From a bacterium (lineage in GTDB: Bacteria; Myxococcota_A; Bradymonadia; Bradymonadales; Bradymonadaceae), in contig JAUIBR010000003.1 in the NCBI GenBank assembly GCA_030427705.1, forward strand, positions 1 through 64,000: a DNA stretch of 64,000 bases, in the 5' to 3' direction. A program made the position numbers and the translations under genes. Positions 8,220 through 17,402 of the stretch are shown here, piece after piece. The number at the start of each line of letters is the position of its first letter. The stretch's first letter is position 1. The notes under the pieces are model-generated. The model searched no databases and was not told where the DNA came from. It saw only the letters and a list, made by a program, of their open reading frames with translations.

Positions 8220-9098
8220 ATGGCCGAGAAAGTAAGTGTTTATGAGGTGGGACCAAGGGACGGACTACAAAACGAGTCCATTATTTTGCCCGCCGAAACA
8301 CGTATCGAGCTTGTGCGTCGACTGACGAAGTCAGGGCTAAAGAACATCGAGATCGGCAGCTTTGTACATCCCAAGTGGGTGCCGCAGATGGCGGATACAG
8401 ACGCCGTTGCTCGTGATCTCGACCACACCTCTGACATGGCTTACTGGGCGCTTGTCCCAAACGCTAAAGGTCTCACGCGCGCAATCGAGGCGGGCGTCAC
8501 CCACGTCGCGGTCTTCATGTCTTCGAGCGAGACCCACAACCAACGCAACGTCAACCGCTCCATCGCAGAGTCACTCGAAGGACTGTCCGAGGTCATCACC
8601 GCCGCGACCAGCCAGGGCTGCACCGTACGCGCGTACATCTCGACAGTTTTCGGCTGTCCATACGAAGGCGATGTCGATTTCGACCGCGTCTTGGAGATTG
8701 GAGACAAGCTGCTTGAGTACGGCGCATTCCAGATATCACTTGGCGATACCACAGGCATGGGACAGCCCATCCAGGTGGGCGAAAACTCCAAGCGTGCTGT
8801 GGAACAGTGGGGTGTCGACAAGGTGGCCATTCACCTGCACGACACACAGGGGCTTGGTCAAACCAACGCGTTCGCCGCATACCTAGAAGGTGTGCGCAAC
8901 TTCGACAGTTCCGTCGGTGGACTTGGTGGCTGCCCATACGCACCAGGCGCACCCGGCAATCTGGGCACAGAAGATCTGCTCAACCTGCTTCACAGCATCG
9001 GTGCAGATACTGGCGTGGACGCCACTGAGATCGCGAAAACCTCAGAATGGTTGCGGTCGTCGATCGGCTTCAATATCAAGAGCCGAATCCAGCTCTAG
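8220..9098 (+). CDS. mvaB: Hydroxymethylglutaryl-CoA lyase
   Basis: A 292-residue TIM-barrel enzyme that cleaves HMG-CoA to acetoacetate and acetyl-CoA, the last step of leucine degradation. The N-terminus VYEVGPRDGLQNE carries the substrate-contacting Arg and metal-binding Asp, HLHDTQGLG the metal-binding histidines, and GGLGGCPYAPGAPGN the HMGL signature with the catalytic Cys. Length is typical. It appears monocistronic: the next gene is on the opposite strand and ends four bases away (convergent). GGAG lies about eight bases before the ATG. Confidence 0.95.
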   Translation: MAEKVSVYEVGPRDGLQNESIILPAETRIELVRRLTKSGLKNIEIGSFVHPKWVPQMADTDAVARDLDHTSDMAYWALVPNAKGLTRAIEAGVTHVAVFMSSSETHNQRNVNRSIAESLEGLSEVITAATSQGCTVRAYISTVFGCPYEGDVDFDRVLEIGDKLLEYGAFQISLGDTTGMGQPIQVGENSKRAVEQWGVDKVAIHLHDTQGLGQTNAFAAYLEGVRNFDSSVGGLGGCPYAPGAPGNLGTEDLLNLLHSIGADTGVDATEIAKTSEWLRSSIGFNIKSRIQL

Positions 9099-9101
9099 CA
9101 T

Positions 9102-9467
9102 TCAGAATGAATTGAGTAGGTCGGGGAGAATCGCGGCCATCCCCATCATACCGGCGTCCTTTGAGACGGCGCCGTTTGCGCCTAGCTCGGACGCCTTTGC
9201 ATCGATCTCGTCCTGACTGATGCCAGACACCAAGATGATTGGGGCTTCTACACCGAGCTCTCGCAGGCTTTTGACTGGGTCGGCATCGTGCGGCATGTCT
9301 GGCATGTTCAGATCGCTCAGAATCGCGTGTGGTTTCGTGCCGTCGATGGTTGATTTCACGGCCGAAAACTCAGTGCATGTGCGGGTCGCAAAACCCGCTT
9401 GGCTGCAGACCATATCGAGCATCGAGACGATAAGCTCACTGTCATCAACGATTAGAATGTAGCTCAC
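9102..9467 (-). CDS. Single-domain response regulator (CheY-like receiver)
   Basis: A 121-residue receiver domain with the acidic pair Asp8-Asp9, phosphoacceptor Asp52 (ILSDLNMPD), a Ser at the switch position (VSGIS) and the conserved Lys103 (SKDAG). There is no output domain, so it would act by protein-protein contact or as a phosphate relay. Its ATG overlaps the TGA of the HPt-REC-REC gene (ATGA), so the two are translated together and are probably partners. Confidence 0.9.
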   Translation of the reverse strand: MSYILIVDDSELIVSMLDMVCSQAGFATRTCTEFSAVKSTIDGTKPHAILSDLNMPDMPHDADPVKSLRELGVEAPIILVSGISQDEIDAKASELGANGAVSKDAGMMGMAAILPDLLNSF

Positions 9468-10930
9468 GCGCCCTCCAAGAGTTCGGACACAATGCCGCGT
9501 AGAATCTCGGCTGGGACGTCGCCCTTGATGAGATAGCGATCGACATTTGCCGCATTGGCTCGAGCGCGATCCTCATCCTTGTCACGCGAAGTTAGGATCA
9601 CAAAGAGCGTGTCTTTCAGATCGTTGTCCGCCCGGACCGCTTCAAGTAGCTCAAAGCCGTTCATGCTGGGCATCTCGACATCGCTGATAATCAGGTCGAA
9701 GCGTTTGCGCTTCAGTTTGTGCAGCGCGTCCTGACCATCGTGCGCCAACGTGATTTCGTTCGAGCCTTCTGACAGCACAAATGCGATGGACGCGGCGATG
9801 GTCTCGGTATCTTCGACAATCAGAAGCTGTCGGGGTTCATCGACCGCATCGTTCTGAGCAGGAACATACGGCGCGTCGGCAAGGAGCTCGTTTACGCGTG
9901 CGATAAGCTCGCCGCCACCGATAGAGCCCTTAACGATATAGTCGTCTGCGCCAGCAATCATGCCCTCGGAACGACCTTCTTTGGTGTCCAATTGCGTCAG
10001 CAAAATGACCGGGATGTCTTTCAAGACCTCATCTGAGCGGAGCTCACGCACAAGATCGAAGCCGTCCATCCCCGGCATCGAAACATCGCTCACGACTAGC
10101 GAATACGCGTTGTCGCGCAACATATCGAGCGCGCTAGGCGCATCGTGTGCAAGGTCGACTGGAATATCGAGCTCGGACAAAACGAAACCGATGCTCGCCG
10201 CGATCGTTTCCATATCGTCAACGACCAGAATACGTTGCTCCAACTGCTTCGTGATAACCGCAGGATGCGTTGCTGTATCGCGATCGGATTGGTCAGGGAT
10301 GACCTGATGCTGCTTGAGATCCTCAAGCAGGTCCTCCACCAACGCATCGACAAATTCGTCGTCTTCGATGGCCGATTTCAGCACTGCGAAGCTACGAAGC
10401 AATGGTTTGACCGGCCAATCCTTATCGTCCTCGCGATGTTTGAGCGACAGGATCAAATCTTCCATCGCGCCTGACAGCGACGATACAGGCTTCAAACCCA
10501 ACATCGCCGCACCGCCCTTAATCGCGTGCAGATGCTGTGCACTCTGTTGGATTGCGGCTTGATGGTCGCCATCATTGAAGATGCCCATCATCGAGATCGA
10601 TAAGCCCGCCAACCGCTTCTGCGCTTCAAGCTTGAAGCCTTCGATGAACTGTTCCAGACCGCGGCTTTTGTTGATGGTCGTGCCAACCGGTCGGGTCTCG
10701 ACCATAAGGTCTGCCAGGGCCTCAAGTCCGGTCACAAGCAACTCTACTCGTGCCGTATCAAGGTCGTTTTCCTTTCGGTCCCCAAGGTCTTTCGACAGTT
10801 GTTCGAGCCCTTCGGCGATCGTTGCAAATCCACCGGACGCGATATCGGAGTCCTGGGCGAGCTCAGCAAAACGCGAGACGACCTCGGCGATTTCCTGCTT
10901 TAGCCCCTGATTTGCGTCGTTTTCAGACAT
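9464..10930 (-). CDS. HPt-REC-REC phosphorelay protein
   Basis: A 488-residue cytoplasmic protein. Residues about 95-205 form a histidine phosphotransfer helical bundle with phospho-His135 in HAIKGGAAML. Residues about 233-350 are a receiver with Asp238/239 and phospho-Asp282 (VVSDVSMPGMDG). Residues about 368-488 are a second receiver with phospho-Asp417 (IISDVEMPSMNG). There is no kinase catalytic domain and no DNA-binding domain. With the co-translated single receiver this gives one HPt and three receiver domains in two genes, and the kinase must be encoded elsewhere. The upstream 70 bp to the hydrolase gene may hold the promoter. Confidence 0.9.
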   Translation of the reverse strand: MSENDANQGLKQEIAEVVSRFAELAQDSDIASGGFATIAEGLEQLSKDLGDRKENDLDTARVELLVTGLEALADLMVETRPVGTTINKSRGLEQFIEGFKLEAQKRLAGLSISMMGIFNDGDHQAAIQQSAQHLHAIKGGAAMLGLKPVSSLSGAMEDLILSLKHREDDKDWPVKPLLRSFAVLKSAIEDDEFVDALVEDLLEDLKQHQVIPDQSDRDTATHPAVITKQLEQRILVVDDMETIAASIGFVLSELDIPVDLAHDAPSALDMLRDNAYSLVVSDVSMPGMDGFDLVRELRSDEVLKDIPVILLTQLDTKEGRSEGMIAGADDYIVKGSIGGGELIARVNELLADAPYVPAQNDAVDEPRQLLIVEDTETIAASIAFVLSEGSNEITLAHDGQDALHKLKRKRFDLIISDVEMPSMNGFELLEAVRADNDLKDTLFVILTSRDKDEDRARANAANVDRYLIKGDVPAEILRGIVSELLEGA

Positions 10931-11000
10931 CGTCGTTTGTCGTCGGAAATTGGTCGCTGCGAACGGTCAGACCATACAGCGATTTGGTTGTGCAGAACAA

Positions 11001-12050
11001 TCAGAACTCCGCTAACCAATTGCCTAATTCATTCCAAAACACATCACGGTGTTCAAGCACCGCGAAATGGCCGCCCTCGAGCTCGTGGATTTTTCCGTTG
11101 TCGGTAGCGGCGGCAAATTCGCGAGCAGCCAAGATGGGCGACATCTTGTCGTCCTTGCCATGGAAGACGATGAAGCGTTTGCCCCCAGGCTTGGACTTCT
11201 TCGCGGCCCCGGCGATCAACAGTACGCCGTCGACCTCACCCGAGAACTGACGCGCCAAAATGGATGCGCCCACCGCGCCATTTGAGATACCGCCGATGAC
11301 GACGGTTCCGATCTTCTCGTCGCGCAACATCTTGAACACACGACCGACGATCTTGCGCCCGACATTGCTAGACCAATCCGCATTCTTATCGAGCGTTGGG
11401 CAATAGACACGAAACCCCAGACGGTTGGCTTCGCGTGCGGCCATCCAACATGGCATCGCCCAGTTGCCGCCATAACCATGCAAAAATATGACAGCTTTCC
11501 CTTTGAACTCGTCGGGTTCGAAAACCAGGATATCAAAGGACTTGCGATCTGGAACCGCATCGCGGCTGCGCAGCATGGGGGAGGGCGATGCAAAATGCGA
11601 AATGAACATCTTGTTATAGGTCGACGACATGGGGCCGACGATCGGTCCCTCTTCACCCTTCTTGCTGAAATAACCCATCAGCCCCAGAACCCGCGCACCC
11701 ACAACGGCGAGGTCCTGTTCAGGCAAAAGATGAAGCGTGGAGATTGGGGCAGGGCTCTCGGAATTGCGGATGTAGACGTTCGTCGTGCTATTCGCTGCCA
11801 CGTGGTGCACACCCAGAATCGCGAGCGCAACCACGACAGCCACAACCGAATAAGCAGGGCCCGTTTTTCCGCGCGAGCCCAGAACGAAACCCAACCAACA
11901 CAAAAAGCCACAGGCGATAATCGCCCATCCGAACGCCGATGGGCCGGCGCTACCCCAGAGGATTGCGGCCGGAAAATATGCCAGTCCAATCGCAAACGAG
12001 ATCAGCCCGGACAAGCGATGTGTCGCGGGAACTTCTTCATTCTCTGTCAT
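11001..12050 (-). CDS. Membrane-anchored alpha/beta hydrolase
   Basis: A 349-residue protein with three hydrophobic segments in the first 100 residues, followed by a periplasmic or cytoplasmic alpha/beta-hydrolase domain. The oxyanion region is FLHGYGGN, the nucleophile elbow is GGISNGAVG (Ser), the acid is probably the Asp in HGKDDKMSP and the base is the His in EGGHFAVL. The substrate is unknown. The ATG at 12050 is chosen because AGGAG sits five bases upstream; six codons further upstream there is another possible start without such a site. It lies downstream of a terminator that isolates it from the AfsR-like gene. Confidence 0.82.
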   Translation of the reverse strand: MTENEEVPATHRLSGLISFAIGLAYFPAAILWGSAGPSAFGWAIIACGFLCWLGFVLGSRGKTGPAYSVVAVVVALAILGVHHVAANSTTNVYIRNSESPAPISTLHLLPEQDLAVVGARVLGLMGYFSKKGEEGPIVGPMSSTYNKMFISHFASPSPMLRSRDAVPDRKSFDILVFEPDEFKGKAVIFLHGYGGNWAMPCWMAAREANRLGFRVYCPTLDKNADWSSNVGRKIVGRVFKMLRDEKIGTVVIGGISNGAVGASILARQFSGEVDGVLLIAGAAKKSKPGGKRFIVFHGKDDKMSPILAAREFAAATDNGKIHELEGGHFAVLEHRDVFWNELGNWLAEF

Positions 12051-12105
12051 GAAAACTCCTAACCCCAAAATACGCGATCAGCGCGTGGTTGGCGACGCAA
12101 AACAA

Positions 12106-12131
12106 AAAGGCAGACCCGAGGGTCTGCCTTT
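12106..12131 (-). terminator. Intrinsic terminator after the AfsR-like gene
   Basis: An 11-bp perfect stem (aaaggcagacc / ggtctgccttt) with a 4-base loop. On the minus strand the stem is followed by a T-rich tract (tttttgtttt), so it should stop minus-strand transcription coming from the regulator gene before the hydrolase gene. Confidence 0.85.
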
Positions 12132-12317
12132 CTGCTGTCTACATAGGTTATTAGCTTCTACCGATTCCGTGTCACACTTGCCGAAGTCACCACGCCACCA
12201 CAAAGAGCAACACCCAGCACTCTATATTGGGTGACCCGACAAGCGCGCCACGGTTTCGATGTTTGGATAGTGCCGACCGCGAGCTGACAAATCGACTGAA
12301 AGAACCTGAAAGAACCT

Positions 12318-12397
12318 GAAAGCAGCCAGCGCGAAGCGCGACGCCAGCGCGAAGCGCGACACCAGCCGAAGGCGACGCCAGCGCAAAGCGCGACGCC
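12318..12397 (-). repeat. Tandem repeat family C, 18-bp units
   Basis: Four or so degenerate copies of an 18-bp unit (minus strand gcgcttcgcgctggcgtc) just downstream of the AfsR-like gene. Each copy contains a small GCGCTTCGCGC-type dyad. The same unit in the same orientation relative to the preceding gene's 3' end recurs at 43593. The rest of 12132-12317 shows nothing recognisable. Confidence 0.85.
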
Positions 12398-12398
12398 A

Positions 12399-12427
12399 TG
12401 TCTAAGGCGTCTAAGACGCCTTAGACA
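12399..12427. other. Perfect 14-bp inverted repeat spanning the stop codon of the AfsR-like gene
   Basis: tgtctaaggcgtct and agacgccttagaca are separated by one base. The arms include the TAG stop and the last codons of the regulator. There is no adjacent T tract, so it could be an mRNA-stabilising hairpin or a protein-binding palindrome rather than a terminator. Confidence 0.8.
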
Positions 12428-15074
12428 GTTCTGGGTCCCAGATGATCGCGACGTCGGGGCTCAAGAAATAGCCTTCGTCGGATGTCTGGAGGATGTCACC
12501 CAGACCCGCATTTCGAAGGGTTCGGATCGCGGTATAAACCCGGGACGCGCCCGCTTCATATTGGATGATTTCGCCTGGCCAACCGAGCTCCAGCACATCT
12601 TCCAAGCTCAACGCATGACCAGGGTTTTCATCGCGGGCTTTCGCCAGACCCACCAATACTCCACGCAATGCGCCACGCCGTGCGAAGTCCACAACGGCTT
12701 GCCCTGGTGGAACAAAGTAGCGGCCTTCAGGATGGATCCGCAGCGAGTTTGCTGCCGCTGCAGGGAATCGCTCGTCCAACATCGCCAACAACACCGGCGC
12801 GACGTGCATCGCAGGCCAAGCTAACATCGATTCTGGTGCTGACCTCTGCATGAGTGCGTCGAGCCCTTTACGCGCCTCAAAGGCATGCGTCGATGCGTTC
12901 GCAACATCGCTTGTCGCCTGCACCATCTCGTTGATGACTTCGCGAAGCTGATCCGTCCAAGGTTCACCGGTCATCGTAAGGGTCTCTGGCAATCCACCGC
13001 TCCAAGCATCGATCAATGCCGCCAACGTCTGGATCACAAGTCGCCAATCCTCAGGGATGTTTGCATCGCCATCGAGGCGACGAGCCTGATGCCGCGCCAT
13101 CGGGAACGAGCCGAACTTCATGTCGAATAACATCAACATGTTGCGGGCCATCAACTCTTCACGAATCGAACCACTGGTGTTCGCAAGGTCCGCCGCTTTG
13201 ACCAGATAGGTTCGGTCTTCATGCGAATCACGAAGGCTGCCCAAGCCGATCTGAGCATCCAATCGCACAGACAATTGCCCGTACTCTTTGGCGGTCTGCG
13301 ACGCGCGTCGATAGAACTCTCGGGCAGGATCTGGACGGCCTTGAGCTGCGTTTGCATGACCCAATTGAACCAGCGTGTGTGCCTGGAAGCGCCGGTCGAC
13401 AACCGTATCTAGAATCCCCAACGACTCGGTCAGGAAGCGCTCCGCATCTGGCCAACGATGGCGTTCCGCGTGCCAGAAACCGATATTCGACAGCAGACGA
13501 GCCAGCACCAAGTCTTCTCCGGACGAGCGCGCACGTTCCAGCGCGAGGCTGATATGCTCAGTGGCCTCGTCGTCCTGACCAAGCTTCGCTAACACAATAC
13601 CCAGGTTCGAGCGGACCGCGACTTCGGCATGGGTCGAACCAGCGGTCAGATCTAATGCGCCACGCAGCTTGTCGACGGCTCCCTTATGGTTGCCGCCCCA
13701 GGAATCGGCGAGCGCAGCGTTCACGGTCGCAAGTGCGGCAAGCTCGTTGTTTCCGGCCTTCTTGGCCGACTCAGCCGCGCGTGTCGCGTAGTTGCTGCAG
13801 TTCTGCAAATCGATCCGGTCCAAGAACCCGATCGCTGCGGCGTACTCAAGCTCGGCCTGACACTCACCGCCAACGGCATCCACGACAGATTGAATCTCGG
13901 ACAGAAGCGTCTGAACGCCTCCCGATTCAGTGAGGACAGATGCGGCTGCAGCCAACGTTCGGGCCTGCGTCTCACCCGTTGTGCGGTCAAACGCGATTCG
14001 AAGCTCGGGCACAAATTGTCCGAGTTTCGCCCGCTGATGACGCTTCGTAGTCAGCACAAGGTTCGAGAAGTGATTGGCGTGCCGATCATAGACTTCCTGC
14101 ACATCATCGCTGGACTCCAGCTCGACCGCTGCTAAGCCATAGATGGTCTGGAAGAGGCGGAATGTCCCCTGGTCCACACGCTCAAGCATCGAGCGATCCA
14201 CCAAGTCTTCGATGATATCGACCGCACTGCCACCATTTACGGTCGCAACACGCTCACCGTCAGCAAGACGAAATGCACCGCGGAAAACGGAAAGCTGCCG
14301 CAGCACGTCACGCTCTTCGTCGTTCAGCAGCTCCCACGACCAACGCGCCGTCGCGTTCACTGTACGGTGGCGTTCAGGTCGATCGCGGTCACGGCTCTTT
14401 AGCGCGCTCATCCGCTTGGTTAGGCGTTCTGCCAGACCTTCTGGAGGCAGAACATTGATGCGAGATGCGGCGAGCTCGATCGCCAGTGGCAGGCGGTCGA
14501 CGCGGTCTAGAATCTCACGGATCGCGTCGCCTCCCTCAGATGCCGCAAAATCTGGAATGATCGCTTTGGCGCGCAACTCAAAGAGCTCCATCGCCTCGTC
14601 TTCATTGAGTGGGCCCAGGCGAATCACCTGCTCTCCACCAAGGCGAAGGGGCTCACGAGAGGTCGCGATGATCTTGATGGACGCAAACTGCAGAAGCAGC
14701 GGAACGGTGCGCACACTCTCGTCGATCAAGTGCTCAAGGTTGTCGAGCACGACCAACATCGACGAGCCAGCCTTTGCGCCCAACGCATTCACCGCGTCTT
14801 CAATGGTGCCCGCCGCAACGTCCAGCGACTCACCCAACGCTGTGGTGAACGAGTCGTGTCGCGACAAATCCACGAACAGGACCGTCGTGCCTTCCTCTTT
14901 CGTGCGTCGCGCGAACTCAGTGACAACGCGTGTCTTACCGATTCCGCCCGGCCCTGCAACCGTCACGAGCCTTGCCCCCGCACTCATCAAGAGCTTGAGC
15001 TGGTCCAGCTCCGATTCGCGTCCTACGAATCGGTTCAGGTGAAGGGGAAGTTTCGTTTCCTTCGAAATTGCCAT
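12411..15074 (-). CDS. AfsR/LuxR-like regulator with NB-ARC-type ATPase, TPRs and C-terminal winged-helix-like domain
   Basis: About 887 residues. The ATPase domain opens with FVGRESELDQL, has Walker A GPGGIGKT at residues 41-48, Walker B LVVLDNLEHL around Asp111, a sensor TSREPLRLGGE and the segment RLPLAIELAASRI. This is the signature of AfsR/MalT-type STAND ATPases. A long middle section holds tetratricopeptide-like helical repeats (about residues 420-700). The last 90 residues (RVYTAIRTLRNAGLGDILQT then EGYFL) resemble an OmpR-type winged helix, so DNA binding may be at the C-terminus, the reverse of SARP regulators. The start at 15074 (MAISKETKLPLHL) is inferred from homology; an upstream ATG at 15131 is possible and neither has a clear ribosome site. 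Confidence 0.8.
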   Translation of the reverse strand: MAISKETKLPLHLNRFVGRESELDQLKLLMSAGARLVTVAGPGGIGKTRVVTEFARRTKEEGTTVLFVDLSRHDSFTTALGESLDVAAGTIEDAVNALGAKAGSSMLVVLDNLEHLIDESVRTVPLLLQFASIKIIATSREPLRLGGEQVIRLGPLNEDEAMELFELRAKAIIPDFAASEGGDAIREILDRVDRLPLAIELAASRINVLPPEGLAERLTKRMSALKSRDRDRPERHRTVNATARWSWELLNDEERDVLRQLSVFRGAFRLADGERVATVNGGSAVDIIEDLVDRSMLERVDQGTFRLFQTIYGLAAVELESSDDVQEVYDRHANHFSNLVLTTKRHQRAKLGQFVPELRIAFDRTTGETQARTLAAAASVLTESGGVQTLLSEIQSVVDAVGGECQAELEYAAAIGFLDRIDLQNCSNYATRAAESAKKAGNNELAALATVNAALADSWGGNHKGAVDKLRGALDLTAGSTHAEVAVRSNLGIVLAKLGQDDEATEHISLALERARSSGEDLVLARLLSNIGFWHAERHRWPDAERFLTESLGILDTVVDRRFQAHTLVQLGHANAAQGRPDPAREFYRRASQTAKEYGQLSVRLDAQIGLGSLRDSHEDRTYLVKAADLANTSGSIREELMARNMLMLFDMKFGSFPMARHQARRLDGDANIPEDWRLVIQTLAALIDAWSGGLPETLTMTGEPWTDQLREVINEMVQATSDVANASTHAFEARKGLDALMQRSAPESMLAWPAMHVAPVLLAMLDERFPAAAANSLRIHPEGRYFVPPGQAVVDFARRGALRGVLVGLAKARDENPGHALSLEDVLELGWPGEIIQYEAGASRVYTAIRTLRNAGLGDILQTSDEGYFLSPDVAIIWDPELSKAS

Positions 15075-15225
15075 CGCGTCACTCAGCCGCCATGCATCCG
15101 CACGCCACCATTGGCGTGTATACCGTTGCAATTGGTCTCAAATTCCGTTGTGTGCAACATGCTACCATAGGTAGTCAGACTTGCATTGTCCCAAACGGCA
15201 TCCAGACGCTGCGACTTGATCGCCG

Positions 15226-16764
15226 CTAGATCACAGCCCCAACGGTTCGCGCGAGCTCGCCGGAGCTCAATAGATGGCGGGCCTTGAGCAGGTCCGGATA
15301 CATGACCCGGTCTTCTTCCATGAACGTCACGGTCCGACGAAGCAGGTCTTTTGCTGCCTTGGTACCGGCGCCAAGCTGGAAGTTCTCACGCAGGTCGAGC
15401 GCTTGAGACGCGATGAGGTATTCGATGGCGAGGATTTGCTCGGCGTTTTCCAAAATACTGAGTGCGTGGAGACCCGCGTGCATTCCCATCGAAACGTGGT
15501 CTTCCATGTTCGCGCTGGTCGGGATCGAATCGACCGATGCCGGATGGGCGCGGTTCTTGTTCTCGGAAACCAGCGCTGCCGCGACGTACTGAGGAATCAT
15601 CATACCGCTGTTGAGCCCGGGATTGCTGACCAGGAAAGCCGGCAGACCCTCGCTGAAGTACTTGTCTGTGAGCTTGGCGCTTCGTCGCTCCGAGATGTTT
15701 CCAATCTCGGCAATGGCGAGTTTCAGGTAGTCGAGCGCCATTGCGACGGGCTGCCCGTGGAAGTTGCCGCCCGACAGGATTGCGCCTGGCATGTCGTCGG
15801 TTGGCGGGAAGACCAACGGGTTGTCGGTGACCGCGTTCGCTTCTGTGCTCAAGATACCTACGACATGATCCAGAACATCGCGGGATGCGCCATGAACCTG
15901 CGGCATGCAACGCAGGCAATACGAGTCCTGAACATACTCAACCTTGCCATCCACCGTGCCCGGTTCAGCGCCAGCCAGCGCGCTGCCTTCAAGGCAACGA
16001 CGCACGTTCAACGCGCTTTGCTTCTGCCCCTCTCGCCCACGCAGCTCGTGAATTCTTGGGTCCAGTGCGGCAGTGCGACCGGCCACAGCTTCGAGGCTCA
16101 TCGCACCAATCGCGTCAGCGCAATTGAGCAAATCCTTGAATCGCCAAGCGACAACGAAGCCCAGAGCGGTCATCGCCTGCGTACCGTTCAAGAGCGCCAA
16201 CCCTTCTTTGTAGGTCAACCTTGTGGGCTTGAGCCCCGCCTTCTCCATGGCCGCCCCGCCTGGGTAGATATGGCCTTCGTACTCGGCCTCGCCCAATCCA
16301 ATAATCGGCAGACACATATGTGACAGCGGGCAAAGGTCACCCGACGCACCAACGCTGCCCATCTCGGGAATCACCGGATGCACGCCGCGATTGAGCATGT
16401 CGACCAAGAGTTTCAGCGTGGACCAACGCAAGCCCGAGCGGCCCTGAACAAGCGCCGCAACGCGTAGCAACATCATCGCGCGCACGACTGGAGTCGGCAG
16501 CGCCGGCCCGACACCACACGCGTGGCTCATGATGAGATGCTCTTGCATCTTCTCGGCATCTTCCGGCCGGATTACGCGGTCGCGATTTGCACCAAACCCA
16601 GTAGTGACACCGTAAACGGCATGCCCCTTCTTCGCCTCGGCCGCGACAAACTCAGCGGCGATGCGCACGCGTTCTTGCGCTTCGGGCGAAACCACAAGCT
16701 CTTCGCGTTCGAAGACAATGCGTTCAATCGTTTCAAGATCCAGGGGTGTATCGCCGATCATCAT
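15226..16764 (-). CDS. hutH: Histidine ammonia-lyase (aromatic amino acid lyase family)
   Basis: A 512-residue enzyme that deaminates L-histidine to trans-urocanate. The MIO prosthetic group forms from Ala140-Ser141-Gly142 in GSVGASGDLCPLSH; YGVTTGFGAN and IMSHACGVG match histidine ammonia-lyases, the latter holding the His that favours histidine over tyrosine. The ATG at 16764 gives the family-typical length; an in-frame ATG at 16818 would add an 18-residue unconserved extension. No hutU or other hut gene lies next to it, so role in catabolism versus a specialised pathway is open. It sits downstream of a ComEA-like gene on the same strand. Confidence 0.9.
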   Translation of the reverse strand: MMIGDTPLDLETIERIVFEREELVVSPEAQERVRIAAEFVAAEAKKGHAVYGVTTGFGANRDRVIRPEDAEKMQEHLIMSHACGVGPALPTPVVRAMMLLRVAALVQGRSGLRWSTLKLLVDMLNRGVHPVIPEMGSVGASGDLCPLSHMCLPIIGLGEAEYEGHIYPGGAAMEKAGLKPTRLTYKEGLALLNGTQAMTALGFVVAWRFKDLLNCADAIGAMSLEAVAGRTAALDPRIHELRGREGQKQSALNVRRCLEGSALAGAEPGTVDGKVEYVQDSYCLRCMPQVHGASRDVLDHVVGILSTEANAVTDNPLVFPPTDDMPGAILSGGNFHGQPVAMALDYLKLAIAEIGNISERRSAKLTDKYFSEGLPAFLVSNPGLNSGMMIPQYVAAALVSENKNRAHPASVDSIPTSANMEDHVSMGMHAGLHALSILENAEQILAIEYLIASQALDLRENFQLGAGTKAAKDLLRRTVTFMEEDRVMYPDLLKARHLLSSGELARTVGAVI

Positions 16765-16829
16765 TCGCCTCGTGGGGTTCGTTTCACTCACCGAAATTGC
16801 CGCGGGAGGCTTACACAAGGCGAATTCTG

Positions 16830-17300
16830 TTACAAGGTTCTTGGTTCTTGGTTTTTGGTTTTTGGTTCTTGGTCCCCAACGACCACCAGCGGCTCAATCT
16901 TCTTGTACTTTCCTTTGCCGATTCCCCTTACCCGCCGCAAATGCCTGACCTTTTTGAACTTCCGTTTTGCCCGATAATCCAAGATTCGTTGCGCTAGGGA
17001 CGGCCCCACTCCAGGGAGTTGTACGAGTTGTTCCAACGTCGCCGTGTTCAAATCCAGTTTGTTCTCTTCCGAGATTTCTATCGGTGTTGTCGGCTTCGGT
17101 TCAGCGAGAGGCTCTACTTCTACTGGCTCAACCCGTTGTGGTGTCTTGTCGAGCGCGGGTTTGTGTTCTCCGCGCCAGGTCTCCCACTCTTGTTTCGTGA
17201 ATTCGCCCTGAACCACCATTCCGTCGTCTGCGCAGCCCGCAGTCCAAACCGGAAGGACTAAAAGCAGGCCGTACACCCATTGCATCAATATCGTACTCAT
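16830..17300 (-). CDS. ComEA-like helix-hairpin-helix lipoprotein
   Basis: A 156-residue protein with a signal peptide ending at Cys23 (LPVWTAGC) and a Pro/Glu-rich linker. A helix-hairpin-helix DNA-binding domain follows at residues 82-140 (LDLNTATLEQLVQLPGVGPS and VRGIGKGKYKKIEPL). ComEA family members bind incoming DNA in the periplasm during transformation; here lipid anchoring replaces the usual TM helix. The ATG at 17300 has GAGG six bases upstream. The last 14 residues (DQEPKTKNQEPRTL) are encoded by a simple repeat (ttggttcttggttttt) and probably represent recent 3'-end extension. Confidence 0.85.
   Translation of the reverse strand: MSTILMQWVYGLLLVLPVWTAGCADDGMVVQGEFTKQEWETWRGEHKPALDKTPQRVEPVEVEPLAEPKPTTPIEISEENKLDLNTATLEQLVQLPGVGPSLAQRILDYRAKRKFKKVRHLRRVRGIGKGKYKKIEPLVVVGDQEPKTKNQEPRTL
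16840..16875. repeat. Simple ttggttctt/ttggttttt repeat at the 3' end of the ComEA-like gene
   Basis: Five consecutive 7-8 base units of the type ttggttc/tttggtt lie within the coding end of the minus-strand gene and encode its low-complexity QEPKTKNQEP tail. Confidence 0.8.
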
Positions 17301-17402
17301 TATTTTCCTCGTTCTACGTTGGGCGGATAAGTCCACCGATGGGCGTTATCGAACGAGGGGTTCTGGGTGTTGCGAAAAAATCCTATCAGTTAGTGTCACC
17401 GT

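Noticed and set aside
8101-8256. N-terminal extension of the 7081 lipoprotein
   Set aside because: It would place 52 residues before the signal peptide and overlap mvaB; a ribosome site precedes 8100.
15274-16323. Plus-strand open frame opposite hutH
   Set aside because: Shadow of hutH; no motifs.
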